The position numbers and the translations under genes were made by a program. A stretch of 64,000 bases of DNA from Roseburia porci. Its GTDB lineage: Bacteria; Bacillota; Clostridia; Lachnospirales; Lachnospiraceae. Location of the stretch: assembly GCF_009695765.1 (NCBI RefSeq), contig NZ_VUNI01000012.1:25566-89565 (forward strand), written 5' to 3'. The stretch's first letter is position 1; the number at the start of each line of letters is the position of its first letter. The notes under the pieces are model-generated. The model searched no databases, was not told the DNA's origin, and saw only the letters and a program-made list of their open reading frames with translations. Below are positions 34,263 through 43,116 of this stretch, piece after piece.

Positions 34263-34772
34263 CCACATTATTTTCTGAAAGTACATAGGCAAAATAAACT
34301 TTTTTCCTTATTTTTCCGACTATTTTCTTGAGGTCCTTTTTATATATAATCCTCAGATTAACCAGATTGACCCCAGATTGATTTTAATGGATTAACCTAT
34401 ATTTTATATATCCTATTCCTAAAGGTCAATTCTGGATTATCTGTGAACTTCTGATGATACCTCTTAAATAAACAGTAATACAATAGTATAAAGTTGTTAT
34501 GCCTATCCACAAAATACAAAGAGAATTAAGGGCAAATAAACCGAAACTCATTTGTTCAGTTTTGCGTTGTGCAGTATGAGAGATAATTGTCATAAAAGCC
34601 TTTAACTGCAATACTTTGTTGACCTTTTCTGCCTTGCCAAAAGTGAAACTCAATGCTATGCTTTTTCTATATTGCTTGTGATGTCAGTATTACGCTTGCT
34701 GAACAAACAAGCACAATCCATAAAAAACTATTTTCTATAATTGTATCATAATCACATAATCCAGAAAAGAAA
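34263..34772. other. AT-rich non-coding gap with iterated CAGATT motifs
   Basis: A 510-bp stretch without a supportable gene. CAGATT(A/G)A is repeated at 34354, 34363 and 34374 (9- and 11-bp steps), and GGATTAACC and CTGGATTATC follow. These may be binding sites for the integrase, excisionase or Rep. A 75-codon minus-strand frame (34426-34653) has no ribosome-binding site and is not called. Confidence 0.4.
34474..34493 (+). repeat. Candidate right attachment-site repeat
   Basis: AGTAATACAATAGTATAAAG, 18 of 20 identical to 26862-26881. It would place the right end of the element here, leaving RhuM outside. Confidence 0.4.
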
Positions 34773-35795
34773 TTAAATTTTCTTTTCCAATCCTTTTACT
34801 ATCTTATCAAAATCAGATTCTATCGGCTGTGTCTTGTTAAAAATATCATATTCCTGATATGCTTTCTCCACTGCCTGCTTATGGGAAATACGTCCATTAT
34901 CTTTCAAGATATCATATCTGCGGAACGCAAGGAACTCGTTCACGCTTTTTGAAAATTCCTCCATAGTAAAGACGTTTTCACGTTCAATCAAATCCTCTAT
35001 GTAATCAAAATATCCTGTAACAGCACGTTCTAACTGACGAATCTGTTTTTCGTTCAAATAGTTTTTGGCAATCGGTGTATCCGATTTGAGAATACGACCA
35101 TCAGGAGCATTTTTCCATGTGGTCAAGCCCATATTTTCCTTGGTGTGGTCAGCCTGATTATACACAATTTCAGCCGCTGTTTTACCGGTAATGGCATAAT
35201 GAAATTTGTTCTGTATGGTTGCATAAAAATGATATGCAGTATCAGAATCTCTATTGTAATCAATGCTGCACTCTGCAAAGATATCGGTTATCTGTTGCCA
35301 TATTCTGCGTTCGCTGGCACGGATGGAACGAACTCTTTCCAGCAATTCACGGAAATAGTCTTTTCCAAAAGCTGTTGTACCCTGTTTCAGGCGTTCGTCA
35401 TCCATAGCAAAGCCCTTTATCATATATTCCTTCAAAATACCGGTTGCCCATATACGAAACCTGGTTGCCTGAATGGAGTTTACTCTGTAACCGACGGAAA
35501 TAATGGCATCCAGATTGTAATAATTGGTAGGAATAGTCTGTGTTTTATCCTGCATTGCTCCGTGCTGAGTGGTTGTTGCAATTTTTGCAACAACCACTTC
35601 CTCATCCAGCTCACCGGATTCAAAAATCTTTGCTAAATGGCGGCTGATGCCCGACTTGTCAATACCAAACAATTCAGCCATGGCTTTTTGTGTCAGCCAT
35701 ATCGTTTCATCTTTTATCAAGGCACTGACTGTTACGTTATCATCTTCGGTTCTGTACAGCACCATTTCCATTTGCTTTGTAATATCTGTATTCAT
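34773..35795 (-). CDS. RhuM-family protein
   Basis: 340 residues with AAGAAGGC upstream. The N-terminus is DDNVTVSALIKDETIWLTQKAMAELF (as DDNVTVSALIKDETIWLTQK then AMAELFGIDKSGISRHLAKI), a helix-turn-helix-like start, followed by NYYNLDAIISVGYRVNS and RFRIWATGILKEYMIKGF, the RhuM signature shared with KilA-N-like domains. RhuM genes recur in restriction-modification loci and integrated elements; biochemical function is unknown. It sits just outside the putative right end of the integrative element. Confidence 0.9.
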   Translation of the reverse strand: MNTDITKQMEMVLYRTEDDNVTVSALIKDETIWLTQKAMAELFGIDKSGISRHLAKIFESGELDEEVVVAKIATTTQHGAMQDKTQTIPTNYYNLDAIISVGYRVNSIQATRFRIWATGILKEYMIKGFAMDDERLKQGTTAFGKDYFRELLERVRSIRASERRIWQQITDIFAECSIDYNRDSDTAYHFYATIQNKFHYAITGKTAAEIVYNQADHTKENMGLTTWKNAPDGRILKSDTPIAKNYLNEKQIRQLERAVTGYFDYIEDLIERENVFTMEEFSKSVNEFLAFRRYDILKDNGRISHKQAVEKAYQEYDIFNKTQPIESDFDKIVKGLEKKI

Positions 35796-35824
35796 AATCA
35801 GCCTTCTTTCTTATAGCAGGTGAA

Positions 35825-36733
35825 TTAGTTAGCGTTGTCTTTATCTTTAGCACGGCTCTTATACACATTATACTGGTTTTTACATTTACCACTGCAAAAT
35901 ACGCTATTAGGTCTGTTGGCAACAAAGGCTTTTCTGCAGTGTTTACATACCTTCAGTGAGGACTTTTCATCTGTAAGCATAAAAGAAAACATCATCTGCA
36001 CACCCAATAGCAGAGAATGGAAATCCCAGACAATGGTAGGACGTTCAAGCAGCTCTATGTGATAGGTTGGCGCAATACCGCCAAATGCCACCATTCCCTG
36101 ACGGTAAGGCTGTTTTTGCATATCATCCAGCATGTCAAAGTCCTGATAGTATAGAAAACTTGACATAAAGGTAAATGCCCAGTCCTTGAACAGTGAAACA
36201 AGCCAGTCATACCTTTCTGCATATTCTTTCTGAAAGCTCATCATTACTGCCTGCGGTTTGTTTTTCATGGTCATAATCAGTGTCATCATCTGCACATCGT
36301 CCGTATTCCAAGAAGATTCCATCCCTTTTTTCACAAAATCAATCTTATCAAAAGGAAAGAAGTACGAAAGATATTTTTCAGTGGTCATGCTTTCTTCCTT
36401 GATAAAATGATTTTTCGGCAGATAGACTGCTTCATATGTAATAAAATCCGGTGTAGTAGGAAGTGCGGTCATAAATCCAAGCAGTCCGTAACTGGTAACA
36501 AAATCCATAATGGCATTCTGCAGCTGTTCCTGTGTGTTGTTTTTGTCCATGCATATCAGTCCCAGGTTTACCGCCTTTAATACCATCTGCTCCGAATCCT
36601 TCAGCGGATTATAAAGATACACTTTCGCATCTGGTGAAGGTGTGATATATAACGTACCTTCTTTATCTTCCCTCCATTCATATTTGTCATATCGTACCCA
36701 ACTGGAGCTGGTTCTCTGAAAAAGGTTACTCAT
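35825..36733 (-). CDS. C-terminal zinc-finger protein (DUF6076-like)
   Basis: 302 residues from the ATG at 36733 (GGAGG 4-5 nt upstream). The body is helical with no catalytic pattern; the C-terminus VCKHCRKAFVANRPNSVFCS continues to GKCKNQYNVYKSRAKDK, a CxxC...CxxxC zinc finger seen in Abi-like and DUF6076-like proteins of Clostridia. It lies 30 nt upstream of rhuM in the same direction. The pair may form an accessory (possibly defence) unit, a suggestion from location only. Confidence 0.65.
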   Translation of the reverse strand: MSNLFQRTSSSWVRYDKYEWREDKEGTLYITPSPDAKVYLYNPLKDSEQMVLKAVNLGLICMDKNNTQEQLQNAIMDFVTSYGLLGFMTALPTTPDFITYEAVYLPKNHFIKEESMTTEKYLSYFFPFDKIDFVKKGMESSWNTDDVQMMTLIMTMKNKPQAVMMSFQKEYAERYDWLVSLFKDWAFTFMSSFLYYQDFDMLDDMQKQPYRQGMVAFGGIAPTYHIELLERPTIVWDFHSLLLGVQMMFSFMLTDEKSSLKVCKHCRKAFVANRPNSVFCSGKCKNQYNVYKSRAKDKDNAN

Positions 36734-36883
36734 AAAAGCCTCCAATCTGATCTTTTAAAATGTAATCTGTATCATCTTAAAATATATTACTATCATACCA
36801 AGCCTGTCCTGTAAGGTCAATTGGTATTTGTGATTTCCTTCGTTTTCTTATTCTTTTTATCCGTAATTAGTGTCAAGTAGGTG

Positions 36884-37217
36884 TCATAAAAAATATTCTA
36901 GCACCATCTGTTCCGGATTTGTAAGGGAGATGCGATTATCCACCCTGCTTTGCAGAGCCTGCATAAAGGATTTGCGGAGCTTCTTTAACATGGTGTTACG
37001 GATTTTACGAATATTTCTGTCGGTTTGTTCCCGAAACACTGCAATCATCCGGCACCAGCTCATGCATTTCAAAGGGGCAGTTATAAATGGCATCAAGGAA
37101 ATCCCCTTTCATTATCTGTTTCCAGAAAACATGGCTGATGGGAGCAGGAATTACAATCTCATCCGGTGACATTCCACACTCTAAAGGCACGTCAGATCTT
37201 CCTAAGGGATTCACCAC
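36884..37217 (-). pseudogene. Remnant of an element-type sigma-70/region-4-like regulator
   Basis: One frame gives VNPLGRSDVPLECGMSPDEI and IYNCPFEMHELV; another frame continues FREQTDRNIRKIRNTMLKKL and RKSFMQALQSRV. The second piece resembles the helix-turn-helix end of sigma-like regulators from Firmicutes integrative elements. The middle segment linking them is missing and the frame changes, so this is a deleted pseudogene. Confidence 0.45.
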
Positions 37218-37443
37218 CTTTCAAAAATATTTTTCCAAAATTTGTAGAAACAGTTCCGCTTTAGATACTGCATTTCTCCTATAAGTGAAGAAGTAATCTT
37301 ATTCGTAAAAAACAGATTACTTAAATTTAACAGAAAGGATTCGGATTTTATGAAGCTTTATTTTGTCCGTTGCCGCAGTCCGTCAAGAATATTTACGCCA
37401 TAGCAAACGCATGTTCGTATTTCAAGAAGGAGGTGGAATTTTT

Positions 37444-37617
37444 ATGGAGCAGACAAAAACTATGGAACAGGTAACATCCACTTTTACTAAAAAGATTGGA
37501 CAGACCATCTATAAGGTAAATGTGTTTTTCGCAGAGAATACCATAGCTACTTTTGAGGAGGAGCTGAAGCGTTATGAAGCACAAAAGAAGCAGCTAGAGA
37601 AACGTAGGAAGGAGTAA
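37444..37617 (+). CDS. tnpW: TnpW-like transposon protein
   Basis: 57 residues with AAGGAGGTGG upstream. MEQTKTMEQVTSTFTKKIGQ, then TIYKVNVFFAENTIATFEEE, matches the short TnpW-type proteins of Tn4451-like mobilisable transposons (conserved KKIG-T-Y-V---F-E). The frame stays open beyond the TAA into a DUF3847-like sequence, so the stop may be a mutation that shortened a longer chimeric gene. Confidence 0.7.
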   Translation: MEQTKTMEQVTSTFTKKIGQTIYKVNVFFAENTIATFEEELKRYEAQKKQLEKRRKE

Positions 37618-37738
37618 GAACGAAAAATCCGTACCCATCGTCTGATTGAAATCGGTGCGGCTGTGAAGTCGGTGCTGGGAAGATGTATTGAGATTGAGGA
37701 AATCCCAAAGCTCATTGCATTTTTAAACAGGCAGGAGC
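37618..37738 (+). pseudogene. DUF3847-like C-terminus, cut off by an in-frame stop
   Basis: In frame with tnpW after its TAA: ERKIRTHRLIEIGAAVKSVL and GRCIEIEEIPKLIAFLNRQE. R(T/K)HRLIxxGA is the core of DUF3847 proteins of mobilisable elements. It has no start codon or ribosome-binding site of its own. Confidence 0.55.
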
Positions 37739-37905
37739 GATGGAAAATCGGCAGTTGCTTCTTCTGCCTACCGTTCCGGCGAAAAGCTCACGGACGAACG
37801 CACAGGTCTTATCCATGACTTTACAAAAAAGCGTGGTGTGGTATTTACAGAAGTTTTACTTCCGGAACACGCACCGCCGGAATACGCTGACCGGAATGTG
37901 TGCTG
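37739..37905 (+). pseudogene. MobA/MobL relaxase fragment
   Basis: A frame offset from the preceding remnant reads KSAVASSAYRSGEKLTDERT, GLIHDFTKKRGVVFTEVLLP and EHAPPEYADRNVC before a TGA. This is the start of the MobA/MobL relaxase domain (SAVA-AAYRSGE, VV-TE-LLPEHAPPEY). The remaining few hundred residues are gone. It marks the mobilisation region of the decayed transposon. Confidence 0.88.
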
Positions 37906-37966
37906 ACTGGGCATTGCATGTCGCACGATGTCCGGGGGACATCGGTTTTGCGAGGACCGGAATGGA

Positions 37967-38533
37967 ATGGAGAACGAGAAACTGGCAGAAATGAATCGGA
38001 AGCTGCAGGCAGAGAACGAGAAGGCTCAGAAAATCTTAAAAGATGCCGTAGCAAAGACAGAGGACGCTAAGAGAATCCTTACTAAGGCACAGGCATTAAA
38101 TGACACTTTTGATGAGCATGTCAGCGAAAAGGTAAGCCGTGTAAGGCGGAATATGGAATCTGATATGAAAGGCAGGCTGCAGACTGCCCTCCAAAAGCAG
38201 ACCATAGCATTCGGCATCTGGACATGGGCATTCTGTTTTATCTGTATGATACAGACAGGGTATATTCTTTTTATGAATCATGATGTTACGAAAACGATTC
38301 TCCTGTGGTTCATAAACCGTTGGGAAAATTGCTGCGATACAGTCGAAATGATTTCCGGACTGTATCAATGGTGCTATGGGTATCTTACGGATTATATGCA
38401 TCCTTATGTTGTGATTGCTGTTATGGTTCTTGTTTCAGTTGTGATTATAGCAGGCGGATTTTTGCTGCTCAGAAATGTATTTGACTGGATTTCCCGTTTT
38501 TTTAATGAATCCCCCTGGAAAAAGTTTTCATGA
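37967..38533 (+). CDS. Coiled-coil plus membrane-helix protein (DUF6040-like), possibly intact
   Basis: 188 residues from the ATG at 37967 (GAGGA 10 nt upstream). Residues 1-75 are a charged coiled coil (NRKLQAENEKAQKILKDAVA, then SEKVSRVRRNMESDMKGRLQ). Two or three hydrophobic helices follow (AFGIWTWAFCFICMIQTGYI; VVIAVMVLVSVVIIAGGFLL). It resembles relaxase-neighbour proteins annotated DUF6040. As the upstream relaxase is dead, it may be an orphan. Confidence 0.6.
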   Translation: MENEKLAEMNRKLQAENEKAQKILKDAVAKTEDAKRILTKAQALNDTFDEHVSEKVSRVRRNMESDMKGRLQTALQKQTIAFGIWTWAFCFICMIQTGYILFMNHDVTKTILLWFINRWENCCDTVEMISGLYQWCYGYLTDYMHPYVVIAVMVLVSVVIIAGGFLLLRNVFDWISRFFNESPWKKFS

Positions 38534-38673
38534 ATAAATCCAAGTCTGTCAATTTCCATTTTCATCCCCGTTTCTTCAAATACCTCACGTACCACTGCTT
38601 CTTCTGCTGTTTCACCAAATTTAATTCTTCCACCTACAGAGTACATATGGTCGAAACGGTCGTTCTCTACCAT
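38519..38673 (-). pseudogene. Nudix hydrolase fragment
   Basis: The minus strand reads MVENDRFDHMYSVGGRIKFG, then ETAEEAVVREVFEETGMKME and IDRLGFIHENFF. The complete Nudix box GX5EX7REXXEEXG is present, but the N-terminal strands and everything after HENFFQG are missing; the frame then runs antisense through the DUF6040-like gene. It is truncated on both sides by the transposon junction. Confidence 0.8.
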
Positions 38674-38756
38674 AAGAAATTAGTCATCCTTCATTTAAGC
38701 TGGTTGTGTTGGTAAATTATTATGTGCCTAGAATTATCCTTTAGAAAGGGACACGC

Positions 38757-38919
38757 AGTGCTGATAAAGATCATGCAGTGCTTAGAATTGGATATTATAA
38801 GGGCTACCATGGCATTGAGTGATCAAAGACGTGCATTTTCTGATGCCTACAATAATAAAATTCTCGCAGAAAGTAAGATCTATATTGAACTTTCTGCGAA
38901 GAATTTGCCAAAACCCTGA
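38757..38919 (+). CDS. Short hypothetical frame
   Basis: 53 codons from GTG 38757 with AAAGGG upstream: LIKIMQCLELDIIRATMALS, then DQRRAFSDAYNNKILAESKI. A helical, protein-like sequence without a known family. It ends in an exact 10-bp inverted repeat (CGCAGAAAGT, 38865-38874, with 38889-38898). It may be a remnant. Confidence 0.3.
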
Positions 38920-38934
38920 AAACCTGCTTTTAAC

Positions 38935-39142
38935 TTATTTTGTGCAATCCATTATAATTTGTTCGCACATATCATAGCCCAGCTGTGAACTGTTCAATGA
39001 TATTGAATAATTGCATGCCATTCCCCACTTCTGTTCCGTATAAAAATTATAATTTGTTCTGCGTCTTTTATCTGTATCATGTATCATTTTCACAGCATCC
39101 GCTTCCGAACTCTCTGCTGATCGTAATGATTCTCTTTGCCAT
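38935..39142 (-). pseudogene. Cytidylate kinase-like gene with internal deletion
   Basis: It starts at ATG 39142 with GGAGG upstream, 12 nt after the MATE stop. The first codons MAKRIITISREFGSG are the P-loop start of the AAA_26 cytidylate kinase-like family. The frame then jumps to its C-terminal end (VKMIHDTDKRRRTNYNFYTE, QKWGMACNYSISLNSSQLGY). About 100 codons are missing and the frame is shifted. Confidence 0.8.
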
Positions 39143-39154
39143 GACTGATTCCTC

Positions 39155-40522
39155 CTAACTCAAACTGTCCACTGTGTTTTTTTTGATTCTCTTTAAAAAT
39201 ACATATCCCACCAGACAGGCGATAAGTTCTGTGATCGGGAATGCCCACCAGATCAGCGAAACACCCATCTGACCATTTCTGACAAAGATGGAAAAAATAC
39301 CTGCCAGCGGTAATATGATCACAAGCTGTCTGAGCAATGAAATAACAAGTGACTCCATTCCGCCTTCCAATGCCTGATATATTCCCTGATATGCGACATT
39401 AAATCCCGCAAAAATAAAACTGATCGAGATAATTCTCATTGCACTGATAAAATATTCTCTTGACTGACCTGCATTAAACAATGTCGCAAATGCACTTGGG
39501 AAAATTTCTGTAATAACGATACCAAGGATCATCAAAACAGCTGTATATATAAGACCATATTTTATTCCGTCTTTTATTCTCTTTCTGCTTCCCATTCCGT
39601 ATGCAAAAGCTATGATTGGCGTGATTGCATCCCTTAGTCCAAATGCAAGAAACAGCACAAACTGCTGCACTTTATAAAACAATCCATATGCAGTCTGGGC
39701 AGATGGACTGAATTTTAAAATCAGATTCATCACATATACCATGATCGACATAAGCGCCTGTGCAATGATTGCCGGAAGACCAATCGCATAAATTTCCTTC
39801 ATAATTCCAGCATCGGGTTTCATATACTTCGTTCCATGTTCAAACTCTTTATTCAATTTCATATGGAAAATAAACAATAATACCGCCGATGCAACCTGTC
39901 CGATTACCGTAGCATAGGCAGCACCCTCGACGCCCAGCTCAGGAACCGGCCCGATACCATAGATCATAATCGGATCAAGAATAATATTTACCACAGCTCC
40001 CACTACCTGACCGATTGTAGAATAAAGCGAACGTCCGGTTGCCTGTAACAGTTTTTCAAACAACGAAAAGAAGATAATTCCAAACGAAATCACACAGCAT
40101 ATTCTGAGATAGCCTGTTCCCATTGAAATCACTTCCGGGTCAACTGTCTGCGATGAAATATACGCTTTTACTCCAAAAATTCCAAACAGCAAACAGACTG
40201 CATAAATAATTACACCCAAAAACAGACTGTTTCCAGCAACTTTTGCAGCCTTTTTATTGTTTCCCTGTCCAAGCGTTCTGGCAAGAAGCGCATTTGTTCC
40301 CACACCTGTTCCGATTCCAACTGCTACCATAAGCATCTGTACCGGAAACACCAGCGTAAGTGCATTCAGTGCTGCTTCACTTCCCACTCTCATATTTCCA
40401 ACAAAGGCACTGTCCACAATATTGTAGACCGCCTGCAATGCCATCGATAAGATCATCGGTATTCCCATCTGAACCATGAGCTTATTCACGGGCATCTCCT
40501 TCATCCTGTTACTTTCTGCCAT
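39155..40522 (-). CDS. MATE-family efflux transporter
   Basis: 455 residues from the ATG at 40522 (AAAGGAGG 11 nt upstream; the ATG at 40549 is part of the hairpin tail). Twelve hydrophobic helices in two related halves; MATE marks include [40 protein letters not shown] and [20 protein letters not shown]. It exports cationic drugs or metabolites in exchange for sodium or protons. The upstream hairpin with its T-run ending right before the ribosome-binding site suggests control by premature termination. Confidence 0.92.
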   Translation of the reverse strand: MAESNRMKEMPVNKLMVQMGIPMILSMALQAVYNIVDSAFVGNMRVGSEAALNALTLVFPVQMLMVAVGIGTGVGTNALLARTLGQGNNKKAAKVAGNSLFLGVIIYAVCLLFGIFGVKAYISSQTVDPEVISMGTGYLRICCVISFGIIFFSLFEKLLQATGRSLYSTIGQVVGAVVNIILDPIMIYGIGPVPELGVEGAAYATVIGQVASAVLLFIFHMKLNKEFEHGTKYMKPDAGIMKEIYAIGLPAIIAQALMSIMVYVMNLILKFSPSAQTAYGLFYKVQQFVLFLAFGLRDAITPIIAFAYGMGSRKRIKDGIKYGLIYTAVLMILGIVITEIFPSAFATLFNAGQSREYFISAMRIISISFIFAGFNVAYQGIYQALEGGMESLVISLLRQLVIILPLAGIFSIFVRNGQMGVSLIWWAFPITELIACLVGYVFLKRIKKNTVDSLS

Positions 40523-40552
40523 CTTAACTGAATCCTCCTTTTTCTGCATAAA

Positions 40553-40609
40553 AAAAAGTATGTACTTATCTCATAAGCTGGACTTACGCTGATAAGCTAC
40601 ACACTTTTT
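40553..40609 (-). promoter_or_regulatory. Leader hairpin with T-run directly before the MATE gene
   Basis: On the minus strand AAAAAGTGTGTAGCTTATC pairs with GATAAGTACATACTTTTT (one G-U on this strand, A-C on the other) and TTT follows. The loop contains CAGCGTAAGTCCAG, shared almost exactly with the hairpin at 40630-40673. The T-run ends about 10 nt from the GGAGG, so it looks like a transcription attenuator. Confidence 0.6.
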
Positions 40610-40629
40610 CATGGCATATATAAAATAAA

Positions 40630-40673
40630 AAACGAGCAACAAAACTGGATTTACGCTAGTCTGCTACTCGTTT
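40630..40673 (-). terminator. Terminator of the metal operon, related to the MATE leader hairpin
   Basis: On the minus strand AAACGAG pairs with CTCGTTT and TTTTATTTTA follows. The loop region is TAGCGTAAATCCAG. Confidence 0.75.
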
Positions 40674-40768
40674 GAAAATTATTATATTTGTCTTTTTCCG
40701 AAATGTCAAACCAAAAAAGTCCCATATAACCGAATATTTGATTTATCCGGTCATATAGGACTTCAATT

Positions 40769-41152
40769 CTATAGCGATTTCGTGTCATCATTTCCGCAGA
40801 AAAGGAACTTGCGGATTGCAAATAATCCGGCAATGGCAACCACTCCGACTGCCGTTTCAAACATGGAACTATGTTCTACAACCATCTGTCTTGCGATTGC
40901 AAAGAGCAGAACCTCAATGATTGTCTCCGGTGTATGAAGACAAAGCATTTTTACAAACTCAATTCCGATTGCAAGTGTCATTGCCTGTGTCAGAAAGTAA
41001 TCCAGATCACCGGTTCTGGTAAACAGATCCGGAGCTCCTAATATCACCATCTTGATGACCAGCAAAGTGATCACTACACAAAGGATTGCTGAGATCAGCA
41101 TTTCTACGTAGGATGCTGATTCACGAATTGCTTTTCGAATTTTTTCTTTCAT
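40769..41152 (-). CDS. PsiE-family (phosphate-starvation-inducible E-like) membrane protein
   Basis: 127 residues. Three to four helices: SYVEMLISAILCVVITLLVI, then YFLTQAMTLAIGIEFVKMLC and VGVVAIAGLFAIRKFLFC. The Glu/Lys-containing second segment (IEFVKMLCLHTPETIIEVLL) is typical of PsiE-like proteins. It follows the P-type ATPase by 10 nt and belongs to the metal operon, so its real role may concern metal stress; the molecular function of the family is not established. Confidence 0.75.
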   Translation of the reverse strand: MKEKIRKAIRESASYVEMLISAILCVVITLLVIKMVILGAPDLFTRTGDLDYFLTQAMTLAIGIEFVKMLCLHTPETIIEVLLFAIARQMVVEHSSMFETAVGVVAIAGLFAIRKFLFCGNDDTKSL

Positions 41153-41162
41153 GAATTACCTC

Positions 41163-43031
41163 TTACTTTCCGCTTACGCGAAGTGCTCTTGTTGCATTCA
41201 GCACTGCGAGGATCATAACTCCTACATCTGCAAAGATTGCCCACCACATATTGGCGATTCCGACTGCGCTGAATATCAGGCAGAGTGCTTTTACAATCAG
41301 CGCAAATACGATGTTTTCGTATACGATACGAAGTGTTTTTCTGGAGATCTTCATTGCAAGTGCAATTTTGGCTGGATCGTCATCCATAAGTACGATGTCA
41401 GCTGCCTCGATCGCAGCATCTGCCCCCATTGCGCCCATTGCAATTCCAAGATCTGCTCTCGAAAGTACCGGAGCATCATTGATTCCATCTCCAACGAATG
41501 CAAGTTTTTCTTTGTCTGTTTTCTGTTCCAGAAGCTTCTCTACTTCGGCTACTTTATCCGCCGGAAGCAGCTCGCTTTTTGCAACGTCAACGCCAAGTTC
41601 CAGAGCCACATGTTCTGCTACACGTCTGGAATCCCCTGTCAGCATAACCGTCCTGATTCCGCTCTTCTTTAATCCATGGATTGCTTCTTTGGAATGCTCT
41701 TTGATTACATCTGAAATCAGAATGTAACCTGCATATTTTCCATCAATCGCAACATGGATCTCTGTTCCTGCATTCTTTGGCTCTTCATAGCTTAATCCAA
41801 GCTTTTTCATAAGCTTTACATTACCTGCAGCAACTTTTCTTCCATCTACCAGAGCGGTTACTCCATGTCCTCCGATCTCTTCCACATCGGAAACACGTGT
41901 GGCATCGATCTCCTTCTGATAAGCATTCTTTAAGCTCTTGCTGATCGGGTGATTCGAGTAACTTTCTGCATACGCAGCATTTTCCAGAAGTTCCTCTTTC
42001 GTAATCCATTCCTGAGGCTGAATCTCTGTTACTTCAAATACGCCCTTTGTCAGTGTACCAGTTTTATCAAATACCACATATTTTGTCTGTGCAAGTGCTT
42101 CAAGATAGTTAGAACCTTTGACAAGGATACCCCTGGATGATGCACCTCCGATTCCACCGAAAAAGCTCAGCGGAATTGAAATTACAAGCGCACAAGGACA
42201 GCTTACTACCAGAAACGTTAACGCACGGATTACCCAGGTCGACCACTCTGCCGGATTGCCAAGCACCAGAATATTTGCAAGTGGCGGGATAAATGCCAGA
42301 AGCAGTGCTGCAAGACATACGAGTGGTGTATAGTATTTTGCGAATTTGGTAATGAAATTCTCTGTTTTCGCTTTCTTCATTGCAGAGTTCTCAACCAGAT
42401 CCAGAATCTTGGATACCGTGGAATCATCAAATTCCTTGGTTGTGCGGATTCTTAATAATCCTGTGATGTTGATACATCCGCTGATGATCTCATCTCCGAT
42501 CGCAGCTTCTCTCGGAACACTTTCTCCTGTCAATGCACTTGTGTTCAGTGTCGAAGTTCCCTCTACGATCACACCATCGATTGGGACTTTTTCTCCGGGA
42601 AGTACTGTAATCACAGTTCCGATCTCGACTTCGTCCGGGTCTACCTGCACGATTTCTCCGTTCTCTTCTATATTAGCATAATCCGGGCGGATGTCCATAA
42701 GATCTGTGATGCTCTTACGGCTTTTTCCAACTGCATATCCCTGGAAAAGTTCTCCGATCTGGTAAAACAGCATAACTGCTGTTCCTTCCGCATATTCCCT
42801 TAATCCGATCGCACCGACCGTTGCAACTGCCATAAGAAAGTTCTCGTCAAATACCTGACCATGAATGATTCCAAGTACGGCCTTTTTAATAATGTCATAT
42901 CCGATGATTACATAAGAGATCAGAAATACGATTGGTCGTAAAATGGTCTCTTCCGGAATCAGAGATGCAATTACGAGAACGATTGCGGCTGCAATAATCC
43001 GGTATAACATCTTTTTCTGCTTCTTCGTCAT
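41163..43031 (-). CDS. Zn/Cd/Pb-type P1B ATPase
   Basis: 622 residues. TGES actuator loop (LTGESVPREA), CPC metal motif in VVSCPCALVISIP, phosphorylation site DKTGTLTKG, HP locus YSNHPISKS, and TGDS and GDGINDAPVLSRAD hinge motifs. The C-terminal membrane pair MWWAIFADVGVMILAVLNA is that of zinc/cadmium exporters rather than copper exporters. No N-terminal HMA domain; a separate HMA protein is encoded 85 nt upstream, so the metal-binding domain appears split off. It exports divalent metal ions from the cytoplasm. Confidence 0.92.
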   Translation of the reverse strand: MTKKQKKMLYRIIAAAIVLVIASLIPEETILRPIVFLISYVIIGYDIIKKAVLGIIHGQVFDENFLMAVATVGAIGLREYAEGTAVMLFYQIGELFQGYAVGKSRKSITDLMDIRPDYANIEENGEIVQVDPDEVEIGTVITVLPGEKVPIDGVIVEGTSTLNTSALTGESVPREAAIGDEIISGCINITGLLRIRTTKEFDDSTVSKILDLVENSAMKKAKTENFITKFAKYYTPLVCLAALLLAFIPPLANILVLGNPAEWSTWVIRALTFLVVSCPCALVISIPLSFFGGIGGASSRGILVKGSNYLEALAQTKYVVFDKTGTLTKGVFEVTEIQPQEWITKEELLENAAYAESYSNHPISKSLKNAYQKEIDATRVSDVEEIGGHGVTALVDGRKVAAGNVKLMKKLGLSYEEPKNAGTEIHVAIDGKYAGYILISDVIKEHSKEAIHGLKKSGIRTVMLTGDSRRVAEHVALELGVDVAKSELLPADKVAEVEKLLEQKTDKEKLAFVGDGINDAPVLSRADLGIAMGAMGADAAIEAADIVLMDDDPAKIALAMKISRKTLRIVYENIVFALIVKALCLIFSAVGIANMWWAIFADVGVMILAVLNATRALRVSGK

Positions 43032-43116
43032 AGCTTTTCCTCCTATTTAAGAAGGAATGCACACCCTACATGCGCATTCCCTCCTACATACTCTGATAGA
43101 CTTATATTCCCGGTTC

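Noticed and set aside
34426..34653. 75-codon minus-strand frame in the AT-rich gap
   Set aside because: Starts at TTG with no ribosome-binding site and lies across the candidate attachment repeat.
40651..40860. 69-codon minus-strand frame
   Set aside because: Overlaps the end of the PsiE-like gene and the terminator hairpin; no start site.
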